A stretch of DNA of 64,000 nt from Macrotrachela quadricornifera (Eukaryota; Rotifera; Eurotatoria; Philodinida; Philodinidae), in contig JAJEKB010020311.1 in the NCBI GenBank assembly GCA_022393335.1, positions 62,001 to 126,000 of the forward strand, written 5' to 3'. The notes beneath the pieces were generated by a model. That model worked only from the letters and a program-made list of their open reading frames with translations, did not search any database and was not told the origin of the DNA. Shown here piece by piece: positions 49,703-61,455 of this stretch (position 1 is the first letter of the stretch; each line of letters begins with the position of its first letter). A program made the position numbers and the translations under genes.

Positions 49703-50173
49703 TTATTTTGGCGAAAAAAATCGTATAAATTCATTAAATGAATCGCGAATCATTTCAATAACATTGATAATCGTTTGTGCTTTGTCGACAATAAATTGAA
49801 CAACTTTCTTAATTACATCGATAATTTTATCGAAGATAGTGTTGACCCATACAGTCACTTGTTGAATACCAACTGATGCACTCGACACAAATTGTTGGTA
49901 TTGTGCTATTTGCTCTGCATAGCCAGGATGATGTGTATTCGTTGGTCTTCGTGATTTGATTTCAGTACGCATTTTGTTGAGACGTGTTGTAATATCAGCA
50001 ACAAATTGATCTGATTCATGATCAATCTGTTTTTCTAGAGCTGCAGTTGTCATATTGTCACGATTGCGTGCTGTCGTTTCAATTTCATTCTGCAGAGTTC
50101 TTGCACGAGCTTCGATGTAAGAACGCATAGCTGTCTCATGTGTGTTCGCAGAATTCATATTTATTTTAGTCAA
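49703..50173 (-). CDS. Helical-family gene B (156 aa)
   Basis: A single exon with ATG at 50173 (an alternative Met five codons later) and a stop at 49703. The protein is helical throughout. It contains LNKMRTEIKSRRPTNTHHPG and YQQFVSSASVGIQQV, aligning with the same region of gene A, followed by an amphipathic stretch (FDKIIDVIKKVVQFIVDKAQ and onward) with regularly spaced Ile/Val. No signal peptide. It lies only 78 bp from the start of gene A in the same direction, so A's promoter must be very short or shared. A GTATATAC element at 50261-50268 is a TATA candidate. Function unknown. Confidence 0.75.
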   Translation of the reverse strand: MTKINMNSANTHETAMRSYIEARARTLQNEIETTARNRDNMTTAALEKQIDHESDQFVADITTRLNKMRTEIKSRRPTNTHHPGYAEQIAQYQQFVSSASVGIQQVTVWVNTIFDKIIDVIKKVVQFIVDKAQTIINVIEMIRDSFNEFIRFFSPK

Positions 50174-51117
50174 TACTTATATTTAATCTACAAAATAGCA
50201 TATTGTTAGGTAGCTTATTCCCAATTATTGAATGCATGATAAGATAAGATGAGTGTAGGCGTATATACTTCTGTTTACTGGTAAAAAAATCAAGTTATAT
50301 ATCGGATAGCAAATCAAACATTTGTGAGAACTGTATCATTCGAAACTATTGAAGAGTTTCGAATATATTTTGTTTTTCAGCATGTCGCACATAATACATC
50401 TAAATAAATGATATAGAGAAAGGAAGAAAAGAACCAACAAATGTTATAGACAAAACTGAAAAGATTCAAATATACAAGGTATGCAGAACGAGAACAAAAT
50501 ACCAACTGAATGAATAGAGCGATGACAAAAAAATATATATAAAAAGAAAGTGCATACAACTGAATGAACTATCACCTAACAATATATATTACCAATATTT
50601 TATATTGAAATAACAGCACTTTATATTGGAAAAAAATGACTCTTTTATGGCGATATTATAATGTTTGTAAGTGTTTGTTATCTCTTTTTTCCCACATGAT
50701 ATTTCTGCGGCACCATACATAATTCTTTCATATAATGTTTTTTCTTTCTTTCTTTTCAACATTTTAGTAAATAGTATACTATATATATATATATATGTTA
50801 TCATGCTGAATATTACCAACAATCAGATCCTCTAAACATGTGTCTTTAATACAAAAATAAAATAAAAAGAATATAATATTGTTAACATATGATAAAATTT
50901 GTTAAATATAAAAAAAAGTGAGGTTATTCTATTGATATACTCTTAACATCATCAAGTTAATACTAGAAAATGTTTTTTAACAATAATTGTAAGTAGTAAA
51001 TGTTTTTTTGATTTAAAACATTGGATATTATAGTTGATGAAATGTTTGTTATGAGACCTAGTATTTCTCTATATATATTATTTTTCTTTAATTATAGATT
51101 TAATATATATTGAAATA
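50174..51117. promoter_or_regulatory. Divergent intergenic region between genes B and C
   Basis: 944 bp between oppositely oriented paralogues. There are TATA-like words near each gene (50261-50268 for B; CTATATATATTA at about 51069-51080 for C) and an (AT)n run at about 50776-50797. A pyrimidine tract ending TTATAG at about 51099 could be a 5'-UTR intron acceptor for C. A shared bidirectional promoter is possible; no motif proves it. Confidence 0.35.
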
Positions 51118-51555
51118 ATGACAACATTTCCAACATTCGATGAATATTATCGACCAAAACTTCAAACTCATTTAAATCAAAATGTTGTTGATTTTATGGA
51201 GAAAAAAGTAGATGAAGTCGAACAAATAAATAATGCTGATGAAGCAGAAAAACTTTTGGATCAAGCATGTGATGAATGTGTTAATAGAGTTAAAGTTCAG
51301 ATGGAAGAGATTAAGGCATCTGTTAAACAAAAGGGTGCAAATTGTACAACCTCAGAGGATAAACAAAAATATAAATTATTTGTCGAAGGTGTTACTGCTG
51401 GAATTCAATCAACTCAAGGATTGTTCGATAAAATTGTCGAACATATTCGTATAATTATCAAAACTGTAGTCAATTTAATTAAAGATGGTTTTTGTTGGAC
51501 GATCAAGATTATTACAGATGCTTTCAATAATATTCGATCTTTCTTAAACAATTAA
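51118..51555 (+). CDS. Helical-family gene C (145 aa)
   Basis: A single exon, ATG at 51118 to TAA. An acidic helical N-terminal half (VDEVEQINNADEAEKLL) is followed by MEEIKASVKQKG and YKLFVEGVTAGIQSTQGLFD, then an Ile/Val-rich amphipathic C-terminal third (VEHIRIIIKTVVNLIKDG). The layout mirrors gene B closely (EIK...; Y-x-x-F-V-x-x-x-x-x-GIQ; FDKI), so B and C are paralogues on opposite strands. There are three Cys residues, unlike B. No signal peptide or membrane anchor is seen. Unknown function. Confidence 0.78.
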   Translation: MTTFPTFDEYYRPKLQTHLNQNVVDFMEKKVDEVEQINNADEAEKLLDQACDECVNRVKVQMEEIKASVKQKGANCTTSEDKQKYKLFVEGVTAGIQSTQGLFDKIVEHIRIIIKTVVNLIKDGFCWTIKIITDAFNNIRSFLNN

Positions 51556-51717
51556 ATATTTCTTTCGATATTTCTCTACGTTCCCCTCTGCATATTTTTA
51601 TTTTCTTATGAAAAGAATGTATTCATTTTTAACATTTTTATTTTATAATAAGAATTATTCTCAAGTTTTAATTTTATATCAATTTAGAAATAATCCTTCA
51701 TCATATGTAATACTAAA

Positions 51718-52963
51718 ATGGCTTCTTCCAATGTTTCTACAAGTTCGATATCAGACGATGTGAATTATCCTACAAATGATATTAACAGTAAATATATTAA
51801 TCTATCTTTTCATTTTTGTTATATAGAGTAAATCAACGTCTAATAACACTCAAACGACAGCGGATTATATTTCTAAGGTAAAAAAAAACTACAAAAAATA
51901 TTCTTTTTACACTAAACAGAAAGTTCGAAAATGATTGAAATTTTACAAATTAGCTTACTATAAATTCTGTGACAAAAACTGATTAACTCACCGAACTCTT
52001 CCTTTAGCATAAAATGGTTAAGAGACAATCATCACTAAATATAGTTAATCTTAACCGCACAAATATCATAAATGCAAATATTCATTAAATAGATCGTATT
52101 TTTTAAAGTGATTGAGATCCAAAAATGTCAGGACGCTTGTCGGAAACTTTAGTCGTACAAAATATATTTCTTCGAGATATTTGCATTGTTCAATAGTATT
52201 AAATCTAACATATTTACTTTAGGATTCTTGAAGGTAACCATATTATAACAATTCATGTATGTACATGGATTAATAATATTGCGTGTACAGATATTTTCTA
52301 AACTTTCGCATTTGACTGGCTAACATCTCTTCTTTACAATCAGTTTGAAACTCAAGATAAAAACGAACACTCAACATCAATATGTATAGGTATCACTAAT
52401 AATCTTGCAAACGTAAGTGTATTCATAGTAATTGTTAAAATCATTTCATCGATTGCATTTTCAGGGTTCAGTAACAATTGTTATGAAAAGATCCAAGTCA
52501 TTAATTCTAAAATTGCGAAATCCTCAACATAGTCTATTCGGATTAGGTAGTCCAATTATGCCTAAAAATGATATTGAAAGAATGATTGATGACTTAGGTG
52601 AAGAATTAATTGTACATATTACCAATACTGTGAACAATATTCGTGATAAAACTAAACGCGCACGTCCTTGTCAAGAAGAAGAGAATTATGAGTTGAAAAT
52701 GATTGCATAACAAGAGTTACTCTCCTATATCACATTAATTATGAATGTATTAACGAAAGTTTTCAGTGATTCATTGACTGAATATCGCAACCCTTATTGA
52801 TCAACTTCGGAACAATATTCAACGTTCTCATAATGAGAATCAAATACAGGATTATATCCAACAATTTCTACATCAATCAAACAAAATGTTTCATGATGCA
52901 GTGACAAGTAACATTGAACCATTGTTCACAATCATTGAGACTAAATTGAACATATCAAAGTAA
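51718..52963 (+). pseudogene. Helical-family gene D, broken relative of gene A
   Basis: ATG at 51718 opens a Ser/Thr/Asn-rich start. GT-AG-bounded pieces follow at about 51828-51878, 52344-52410 and from 52465 (GSVTIVMKRSKSLILKLRN). The main part has MIDDLGEELIVHITNTVNNI and KRARPCQEEENYELK, aligning with gene A (MIDDLRETLTKHINDL; KSARP...NYTIK). TAA at 52708-52710 interrupts where A has KLYQELL, and the relation continues after it (QELLSYITLIMNVL). A second lesion near 52783 shifts the frame, and the last matching part ends at TAA 52961-52963. A truncated product ending at 52710 cannot be excluded. Confidence 0.72.
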
Positions 52964-54218
52964 TAATCTGAAGTAGATTCAAATAAATATTTCAAATAAA
53001 TTAGTCTAATGATTTTAACATATAATTTTCCTCAATCGATTGTCTATCAAAATTTAATTTAATTGAGAAATTCAAATAAATAACGCAGAAATCTGAAGTT
53101 CATCAAGGTATTTCATGTTATTTATTGTAATTTAAAAAGAAACTCAACGGATCTAGTGATGGTATTGAGAACGCTTCCTTGGATATTTTGTTATGTTAAG
53201 AAAACTAAGTGCGTATGATTAGAAAGCATCCATACTTATGTGTAGAAAAGTTAGCTACTTCATTTATTAAACCTAAAATTATACTAAAACTACGCTAGAC
53301 TACTAGTATTGTCAAGTTACGAGGATGAATTAGGAATGTCACGGTTCTCGTTTCTTAAAGTTTCGTTCGCTAAAGGATATAAGCTCACTCGAAAAATTTT
53401 TCGTAATACAGCAAGTCCCTATGGATTGAAACGAAGAAGAATAAGTAGGTGATAAAATAAAAGGAGTCGATAGTTGAACGTTTGCCAGGGTCTGTGTTTA
53501 AAGTTCATAGAGTGTCTTTCAGTCACAAAAGAAAGAGTGACTTTGAGCTGAACTCTATGTATAATTGAACGAAAACTTCTGCAGTGAAGATATGGTTGTA
53601 GTGCGATATAAGAGTATCAATTCTCTTAAAAAATTCAGGAAGTCATAAAAGCGAAAATGAGGAATAAGAAAAGATTGTTTGATAATCATTAATAACGTGT
53701 TTATATTGAATAGTATACCACTACATCGAAAGATGAACAATTGTCTAAATTTCAAATTAAAAAATCTTGTTTGATTGATCAAGAAGTTCACCTAGTATAT
53801 AGAACAAAACAGCAATTGTTTGCATAATTCAAAAATGTTTAGATCAATTCATATATATATATGAGTTAATATATTTTTTTATGATATAAACATTTTCTAA
53901 TGTTTCTATTCTCTTGTGAGCACATACGTGAATAAATTAAACATTGATGCTCTTTGAATATTCAAATAAAAATATAAGTTAGGAAAATATTTCCATATTT
54001 AAAATTAACTGCTAATATTGAAAGAACATTGAATATTCTCTAATAATAGCAATATGATTGAAATAAAATTTTCGGTTTTTTCTAAATAATTTATATTAAA
54101 ATCTGATAAAATTCTTTATTTTAATTATTATGATCTTGTCTATTAGAAGAAAATAAACATACTAAAAAAAATTTATTTGTAATTTAATCTTCATATATTG
54201 AAAAATAAAGTTTATTTA
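52964..54218. other. Gene-free spacer
   Basis: No supported exon. A short CATATATATATATGAG run lies near 53850. It holds the 3' UTR of the kelch gene. Confidence 0.4.
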
Positions 54219-56348
54219 TCATGGATCAAATAATTCAACACTATTCACAGGATAATTATTATTAGTTCCACCAACAACTAATACTTTTCCATTTTCTAAT
54301 ATAGATGCCGTATGAAATTGTCGTGCATAATTCATTATACCAGTCATTATCCACGTATCTGTTAGTGAATCATATAATTCTGCATTATACAGTACACCAT
54401 TAATACCATATCCAGCAGCAACTAATACTTTTCCATTTAATAAAAGTGATGCTGTACTTGATTCTCGTGCATAATTCATACTATTAACAATTGTCCAAGT
54501 TTCTGTTAATGGATCATATAATTCAACACTATTCAAACGATTAATTTTATCATATCCACCGGCAACTAAAACTTTTCCATTTGTTAATACTACTGCTGTA
54601 TGACGTCCACGTGCATAAGTCATATTACTAGTAATTGTCCAATTTCTTGTTAGTGGATCATATAGTTCAACACTATTCAAATATATATTATTACTAATTC
54701 CCCCAATAACTAAAACTTTTCCATTTGTTAATAATGATGCTGTGTGTTCTCGTCGTGCATAATTCATTCTACCAGTAACTCTCCATGCTTCTGTTGGTGG
54801 ATCATACAATTCCGTTGTAATAATTTCACGATTATTAGCAGTTCCTCCACAAATTAATACTTGTCCATTTGTTAATAAAGTTGCAGTATGTGAACGTCGT
54901 GAATCATACATATCACCAGTAATGATCCAAGTATCTGTTGATGGTTCATATAATTCAGCTACATTGTATTCATTATTAGAACCAGATGAACTAGCTCCAC
55001 CAGCAACTAATACCATTCCATTTGTTAATACTGTTGCTGTATGTGCATTTCGTACAGTTTTCAATGGTTTAGTGGTTGTCCATCTTTCTGTTAATGGATC
55101 ATACAATTCATTATCAGTTACAATAATACCCGCTTTCCCACCAACAATTAATACTTTTCCGTCTAGTAATACTGATGCTGTATGATCAGTTCGTTTCGAA
55201 TTCATTCGAGTAGTAATAGACCATTCTAAAAGCATAATCTTTCAATATATATGCCTTAGTTATTAAGATGACAATTCATCAAAAAGAAAATTTCCTTTTA
55301 TTTTGCATTATGCCAACCTTATAATCATTAATAGTATCTTTCAAACAACATTTTATAGTACATTAATAATTCACAAGAATTAATTAATTTGCTTTTATAA
55401 AGATAATAAGTATGAAAAACTAATCTGCTATTATATTATCTTTAATCAAATAAGAGGTCAGTTAAATAAATAGTAAGTATACATCCTCTGAAATTGATTC
55501 ACAACAAATCTATACCATTTGATTGAAATTAGACATTAAATATGAACTCATACGTTCATTTTTTTTCTATCAATCTACCAGCTAGCATAACTAGAAATTC
55601 TGAATCTACTGGACTCTACTTTTAACCGTTTTAAAAAACACATCATAAAGACTAAATATAAAATGTTTTTAAAGTGCTCCACCTCAGCTCACTCTGATCC
55701 TTTCTAGTTCATAGAAATTGGAACTGTTATACAATTAATGAAGATTTAAAAATATTATGCGTACCTTCGAAAAAAGAAAATACAATTCTAGAAAATAAAA
55801 CAATCATGGATTCAGAGTAAGATGGAGATCTAGAGGATTTTGAGGGTACACAATCTGCCGTTCCTCTACTATTAGTAAACAATACTCTAAAATATACAGC
55901 AAAACTAATATTTAAATATATGTACAAAATTAGGGAAACTTTTTTAGTATCACTAACACTTACTTGAGTGCTGATTAGTGATAGTAGCTGTTGTTGAAGA
56001 TAATGATAATGTTGGATGGGAGGACGTTTCTGTTAATGGTAATTGTGTTATTGTTGATAATGCTTCTCTTGTTGTTGATATTATTGTAGGCGATGTATTC
56101 GTTTTTATTATAGTAGATGATGATTCTGTTGTTTCAGTTGATAATGATGCTGTTATTCTCGTAGTGTCGGTTATTTCTGATTGTTTTGGTGTACGAACAG
56201 CGAATTTAATTACCAATCCAAGAGCAACTATACTTATTATCATGGAAACAAGAGAGATAGATATGATCAAAATCCATCGACGTCGCTGATGTTTAAGTCG
56301 CACATTATTTCCAATATTATCTTGTGAATACATTGGATTCTTATGCAT
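54219..56348 (-). CDS. Membrane-anchored kelch-repeat protein (~463 aa)
   Basis: Exon 1 is 56348-55964 and the last exon 55225-54219, both in phase 1, so they join in frame. Exon 1 encodes a 24-residue basic cytoplasmic start, a transmembrane helix (about 25-50, WILIISISLVSMIISIVALG) and a Ser/Thr-rich, mucin-like stalk (about 56-128) likely to be O-glycosylated. The last exon encodes seven kelch blades, each with HTA(S/T)xLxxGKVLVxGG, ELYDP and W, sufficient for a closed propeller outside the cell. A 120-nt stretch at 55884-55765 is also bounded by AG/GT, is in the same phase and is open, so it may be a cassette exon. Related proteins are thought to bind ligands or carbohydrate; specificity is unknown. 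Confidence 0.85.
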
Positions 56349-57465
56349 TCTTTATTTTATAAGAAGTTTTAATTTAACGCACAAGAACAAAAAAAAAGGT
56401 TAAAAATGTTTTGAAATTATTTTATTTTTATCTTTTTTTATCAAGATATTAATAAATGACAAAAAATAGTTTCACAAGAACAAGAAAGTATTGGTGTACT
56501 CTTATCTTTACAATATTATTACATTGTAACGACGATGGCGCAAATCTACCTTTTATTTTTAAGTTTATATTCATTAAATTATTTTATTAAGAGGATAAAA
56601 TATATATTTTAAGATTCTAGTAAGATCTTCAAAAGATAGTCTGTATTTATATATCTTAATCAAAAATGAGAAAAAACAGTTATTATCCCTAGAAAAACTA
56701 CTGAATTTAGGTAACTCAATATGGGCACTTCGAAAATTCTCAGTAATTGGATCCAGTACTTATCGCATTCTGTGCAACAAGTGTTCATCTATCGTTTTAT
56801 TTTGCACATACACATACATATAAACAACTTGAGAAAACATAAAAAAACTAAGATTTTTTCAAACTAATTTTTTGCTAAATTATTTCTTAGCTATTTATTA
56901 ATCGACATCATACAGGTATCGTTCATCAATGGAAGGAGAATTACCCTGAAGTGGCTTCATGAATATTTAATCAGATTAAGTTTTTAGATTTGGAAAATTT
57001 AAGTTAAATAAAGTCAAAAGTTACATTTGATCATCAACATACTACAGTTTTAGCAACAGAATACCTAAAAAATTTGTACGACAACAACCAATTGAATTTT
57101 TGATATACTAGCGTTCATGAGAGATGCTCCCGCGACATTTACTCTCGAAGTCGCGTATAGCTAACCATAGTCAAAACCGAAACCCTCTCTCTGTCTCGGT
57201 CTCACCTTTACCCTCATTCTCAAAGGTCATAAAGTACTATATTAATTTTTATTCTATTCAAATATAAATAGAAAAAGATCTTTCATTATCTATTGTTTTT
57301 TTTTTTGGACAACTCAAAACGTTTTCATTTGATATTATCTCATTAACAAGATAAACATTTTTATTTCCTGACAAATCAAAATACAACGAAAATAAAATAA
57401 TCCATTTCATGTTAACTTGCCATATATGAATATTAATTTGCAAGAAAAATGAATGAACTTTTGAG
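56349..57465. other. Spacer between the kelch and archaemetzincin genes
   Basis: It holds the kelch promoter side and the archaemetzincin 3' UTR. No gene. A less AT-rich stretch at 57120-57230 is unassigned. Confidence 0.4.
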
Positions 57466-58799
57466 TTAATGGCGTTTGACATGTTTTGCTGATAATTGTG
57501 ATACATCTTCATCATCTGTTACTGTTGTTGCAGTCATAAGATCATCTTTTTCCTTAGTTTTGTTATAAATACGTTTTCTCTTTAAAGTTTTCATTGATGT
57601 CGAATAATTACTTGAATTGACATTACTAATACAATTTGAATGTTTAATAATATTAAGTTTTGTTTCAACTATTTTCATTTCATCAAGAAAATTATGTATC
57701 TTAAAAAATTCGAATAATTCTTCATATCTTTTATTAATATTAAAATTAATTAATGTATAAAGTTTTCGTAGATCAATTGGACATTCAAGTAATGGTTGAT
57801 CAAAATCTTCTTCTATAAAATATATAAATAATAAAAACTAACAAAACACAAAAAGAGTTTTTTTTTCTTACCTAAATGACCACTTCCATTAATTAAACAT
57901 GAATAAAAAATACAATGTTCAATTCCAAATAGATGACATATTTCATGTGTTAAAAGACGACATGTTCGAATTAATAATAAATTTCGTCGTTTAATAATAT
58001 CTATATTTGATTTCGTATTTATTTTTAATGTACAATCAAACCAATCTGATTCATTAAATATTAAATATGGATCATATCTATAAAGTGAAAATGTTCCTAC
58101 ACGACAATTTCCCATAGCTAAACCAGCAATAAATAAATCATCATCATTACCATATAAATCAAACATTGTTAATGCAACAAGACATCGAGCATCATATGGT
58201 ACAATTTTTTTTAATAAATTTAATATTGATGTTACACAAATTTGTGAATGTTTTGTTTGGTCATTATAACGTGAACGAAGATTAAAATTACGAGTTTTAC
58301 CATTAGTTAAATTCATTGTACCTTAATGTTTTAAAATTAGAAAAGAAAATGTAATGAAAAATAATAACTTACATATCCATTGATTTTTTTCCTCATTCCA
58401 TTGAATATTAACAAATGGATTAATTAATTTAACTTTCATTTGAAAAAATCGTTGAGTATAATCAATTAAACTATCAATATCAAATATTGTATTATCAATT
58501 TGTCCAAATATTGTTAAATAAATTATTTTTCTATCAGAAGATAATTTTGTATGAAGAGTTTTAGATAATTGAAGAAATTCTTCATAAGTTTGTCCCTTTT
58601 CGACATATTGTGCAAGCCAATCTATTGATTTCTTTGGTAAAGGTAAACTATTAAATGTTTCATAGAAATTTTCACTAAAAATTGAATTTATATTATTATC
58701 ATTATCAAATTTTCCTAAAGCTTTTTTAATATCTAATTTTGTTGGAACTTTAAAACCACGAGCATACGATACAGATTTTTCTTCGATTGAAATCGACAT
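57466..58799 (-). CDS. Archaemetzincin-type metalloprotease (AMZ2-like, 407 aa)
   Basis: Exons: 58799-58373, 58321-57872, 57812-57466, with introns of 51 and 59 bp; all joints are in frame. The zinc site HEICHLFGIEHC (about residues 268-279) fits the archaemetzincin signature HExxHxxGxxxC, with the next Cys four residues later (IFYSC). Family members bind a catalytic zinc through the three His and use Glu as base; a second zinc is held by Cys residues. Two departures are visible: the Met-turn position is Ile (CLINGSGHLE instead of CLM...), and the final CxxC is CPID, lacking the last Cys. The C-terminal ~80 residues are Lys/Ser-rich and family-specific. Animal AMZ proteins are intracellular aminopeptidase-like enzymes; no signal peptide here. 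Fold is sure, activity less so. Confidence 0.87.
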
Positions 58800-60405
58800 T
58801 AAATTATGGATAATAGAAATATTTTATCTAAAACTAAATAAGAACGAGTTCAATATTTTTCATTTAGAAAAGATGAAATAGGACATAGAAATTCTTCTTA
58901 CATGAGGATATTCTAAAGAACATATATATTGTCATTTTTCTTAATAAATGTGCAACAATATAATAGAAAATAAAGAGAAAGCAAGAAAATGTCGACAAGA
59001 TTGTGCAATTTAATGAGTCATTTTTATTCGTTCTGTTTTTCTCCCATGTTTGACAAAGTTTGAAAGCAAGCACGGCATTTATATATCTAACGATGATTCA
59101 CTAGAAATTCAGCAATTATTAATCATACTATCAATGAAGATTGTTGATAGATTTTTTTTGCTATCTGTTCCATCTAAACATGGAGACAGAAATATGTGAT
59201 AGATGGCGACTTGTTTAATGTCGCAAATCTTTTTTTGTTTAGCTGAATTGGTCTTCTACTGTGGCACATTGAAAGGATAGATGTTGAGAGAAATGATCAA
59301 AGATTGTTTGTTTTTCTCTTTTCTATCGGCAACCAATTTACCTTCGTTACATTAACATCAGTTTTTTTTTTTCATTGAAGTATGCTGGTTGACATCTCCT
59401 GTTTGATTAGATCGAGGGTCAAAATACAGAAAAAGATTGAATAAATTATATCTATATTTGATTTTAAGAGAAAAACAGATATTGATTTCTAATCACAAAA
59501 AATTAATAAGCAATGAACAAAAACAATAGAGCTTTGTTTCGCGAGAGTCTTTCATAAAGATCGAAGACAAATAAAAGGTCATGCGCCTGTAATAGTTGTA
59601 ACCGAGGTGTGAAAAAGCTAGTTTGAGATATTGCAGCGTCCAAGGCCTCCATATGTGTTGTTCTCAAGAAGACAAGAATTTCCAAAACTCATGTAAATAT
59701 TCAAAAATTAATAGTTTTTATTCTTTACAAGTAATTTTGAAAATCTTCATCTGCTTTGATTTTATGCGTCCTGTTGAACTAATCAATGTGTCTCATTTTG
59801 CTTTTTTAATGTAGAAAATTTTTAAAATCCGGTAATATAATGATTAAAAAATTATAATTTTATTAATGAGAAATTTTTTATAAAAATAAGGGTTTATTTA
59901 AGCATATAATCTGAACATAAATAATAATTTGTCAGAGATTCCATTGTTAAATCTTTTTTTAAGCAATTAATAAGTCTAAAATCGAAATAATCATTATTTT
60001 AGAGAGTATTAACTCTCGAAGTTTTTGAGCTAGAAAAATTTAATAGCAGAGAATCTTATCAGCGAATGACTCATCAAAAACTGTATCAAGCCATTTTCAA
60101 AACGATTGAGTAAACTGAATATTCATTACCGATTCATTCTTCACTTTTACTTATATTATGTTTTATAATGATATCTTCGATATATAGCGAGATTCAATTT
60201 TAAAAAAATCTATCGTGTAAACTTAGTAAATAGTTCGATAAAAATGATTTAATTCTTCTATATAAAGACTCTTTTATTTGTAAACGAGACAACAAAAAAC
60301 TTTAAATTTGTGACAATAAAAATATGTGTTAGCATAAAGAATACTAATATATAAATATTCATTCAATAGTATCGATCTATTAATTTCGAACTATAATATA
60401 GTTAA
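58800..60405. other. Gene-free spacer
   Basis: No exon, RNA gene or clear repeat supported. Confidence 0.4.
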
Positions 60406-61455
60406 TCAAATAGGATTTGTATTTAGTTGAACAGTATTTGTATTCACTTGAATGGTATTTATAGTTGTTTTCTCTTGAATTCGAATACAATGACCAATAT
60501 GAAAGTATTTACTTAGAATGAATATTAATTCTTTTCTATAGCTACGAGTACAAAATATGTATACAATGAAAGTTGTACTGCTAGAAACATATATGAGAAG
60601 TTGAGCAATGGTATTTATTAAATAAAATATTGATGTGTATTTAAATGAAATTGGTAATATTGCTAGCATATAAGTTATACCTGCTGGTAAATTGAGTACA
60701 ACATAAATGACCACTTGAAATAAAAGCATACGAATGAGTTGAATCTCATTACGACGATGACTTGATACTACAATTGGAGCGACACGAACTTGTCGTAAAT
60801 TTCGTATTGTTAAAAAACCAAATAATGCCATTAGACATGGTGCAAAAATAGCAAAAAACATAAATTGTATTACTACATATATTTGATTATAAATTGTATT
60901 TGATGGAATCTGACATGGAATACCATCATTTGCTTCTCCAGTTGTTAATATCAATGAATTAATACCAAAAATAGTAAAGAAACCAATGACAAAACCAATT
61001 GCCCAACGAGAAACAGAAATACTACTATATTTTCGTAGACGAACACTTACTGAACTAGCAAAATATCGTTCAATCGATGCAAGCACAATATTATAAGGAG
61101 CTATGTAACAGGATACATGAAATGCATAAACCATAACTTTGCAAATAATTATTGAAATATTTTCCGGTTCAATCTGATAACCATTAATTAGTAATTGATA
61201 TAAAGAAATAACAGACGAGTAGAAAACATTGTTAATAGCAGCGGCAAGTAAATATCGAGAACAAGCATGAGGATAAAATGTTGGTCGTATAAGAACGGCA
61301 ATATTCAAGATATTTCCTATGATACCTGTGACCATGAATATGGGCATAATAATTTTATTCAATTCAAGACTAAGTGAGATCAATAAATCACCCATGTTAG
61401 AAGTGTTTACGTACAAAATGAAATGAAGCGAATGTTCTTTCTTTCTACTTCTCAT
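60406..61455 (-). CDS. Rhodopsin-class G protein-coupled receptor (up to 349 aa)
   Basis: A single exon with seven hydrophobic segments: TM1 about 33-57 (with GN of TGIIGNILN), TM2 67-90, TM3 100-127, TM4 147-170, TM5 190-216, TM6 238-264, TM7 274-300. TM3 starts after a Cys (IIICKVMV), which can pair with the Cys of extracellular loop 2 (GIPCQIP), and ends in ERY, the DRY equivalent. The NPxxY motif of TM7 is replaced by a TTFIVY-like end. The C-tail is short and Thr/Asn-rich. Translation could begin at the first Met or at Met 21 (MGDLL), which gives a more usual extracellular N-terminus. The ligand is unknown; small peptides or odorants are plausible for this divergent invertebrate class. 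Confidence 0.88.
   Translation of the reverse strand: MRSRKKEHSLHFILYVNTSNMGDLLISLSLELNKIIMPIFMVTGIIGNILNIAVLIRPTFYPHACSRYLLAAAINNVFYSSVISLYQLLINGYQIEPENISIIICKVMVYAFHVSCYIAPYNIVLASIERYFASSVSVRLRKYSSISVSRWAIGFVIGFFTIFGINSLILTTGEANDGIPCQIPSNTIYNQIYVVIQFMFFAIFAPCLMALFGFLTIRNLRQVRVAPIVVSSHRRNEIQLIRMLLFQVVIYVVLNLPAGITYMLAILPISFKYTSIFYLINTIAQLLIYVSSSTTFIVYIFCTRSYRKELIFILSKYFHIGHCIRIQEKTTINTIQVNTNTVQLNTNPI

Noticed and set aside
54922..56289. Val/Asp-rich plus-strand frames opposite the kelch gene
   Set aside because: Antisense shadows of the kelch exon and of the Ser/Thr-rich stalk exon.
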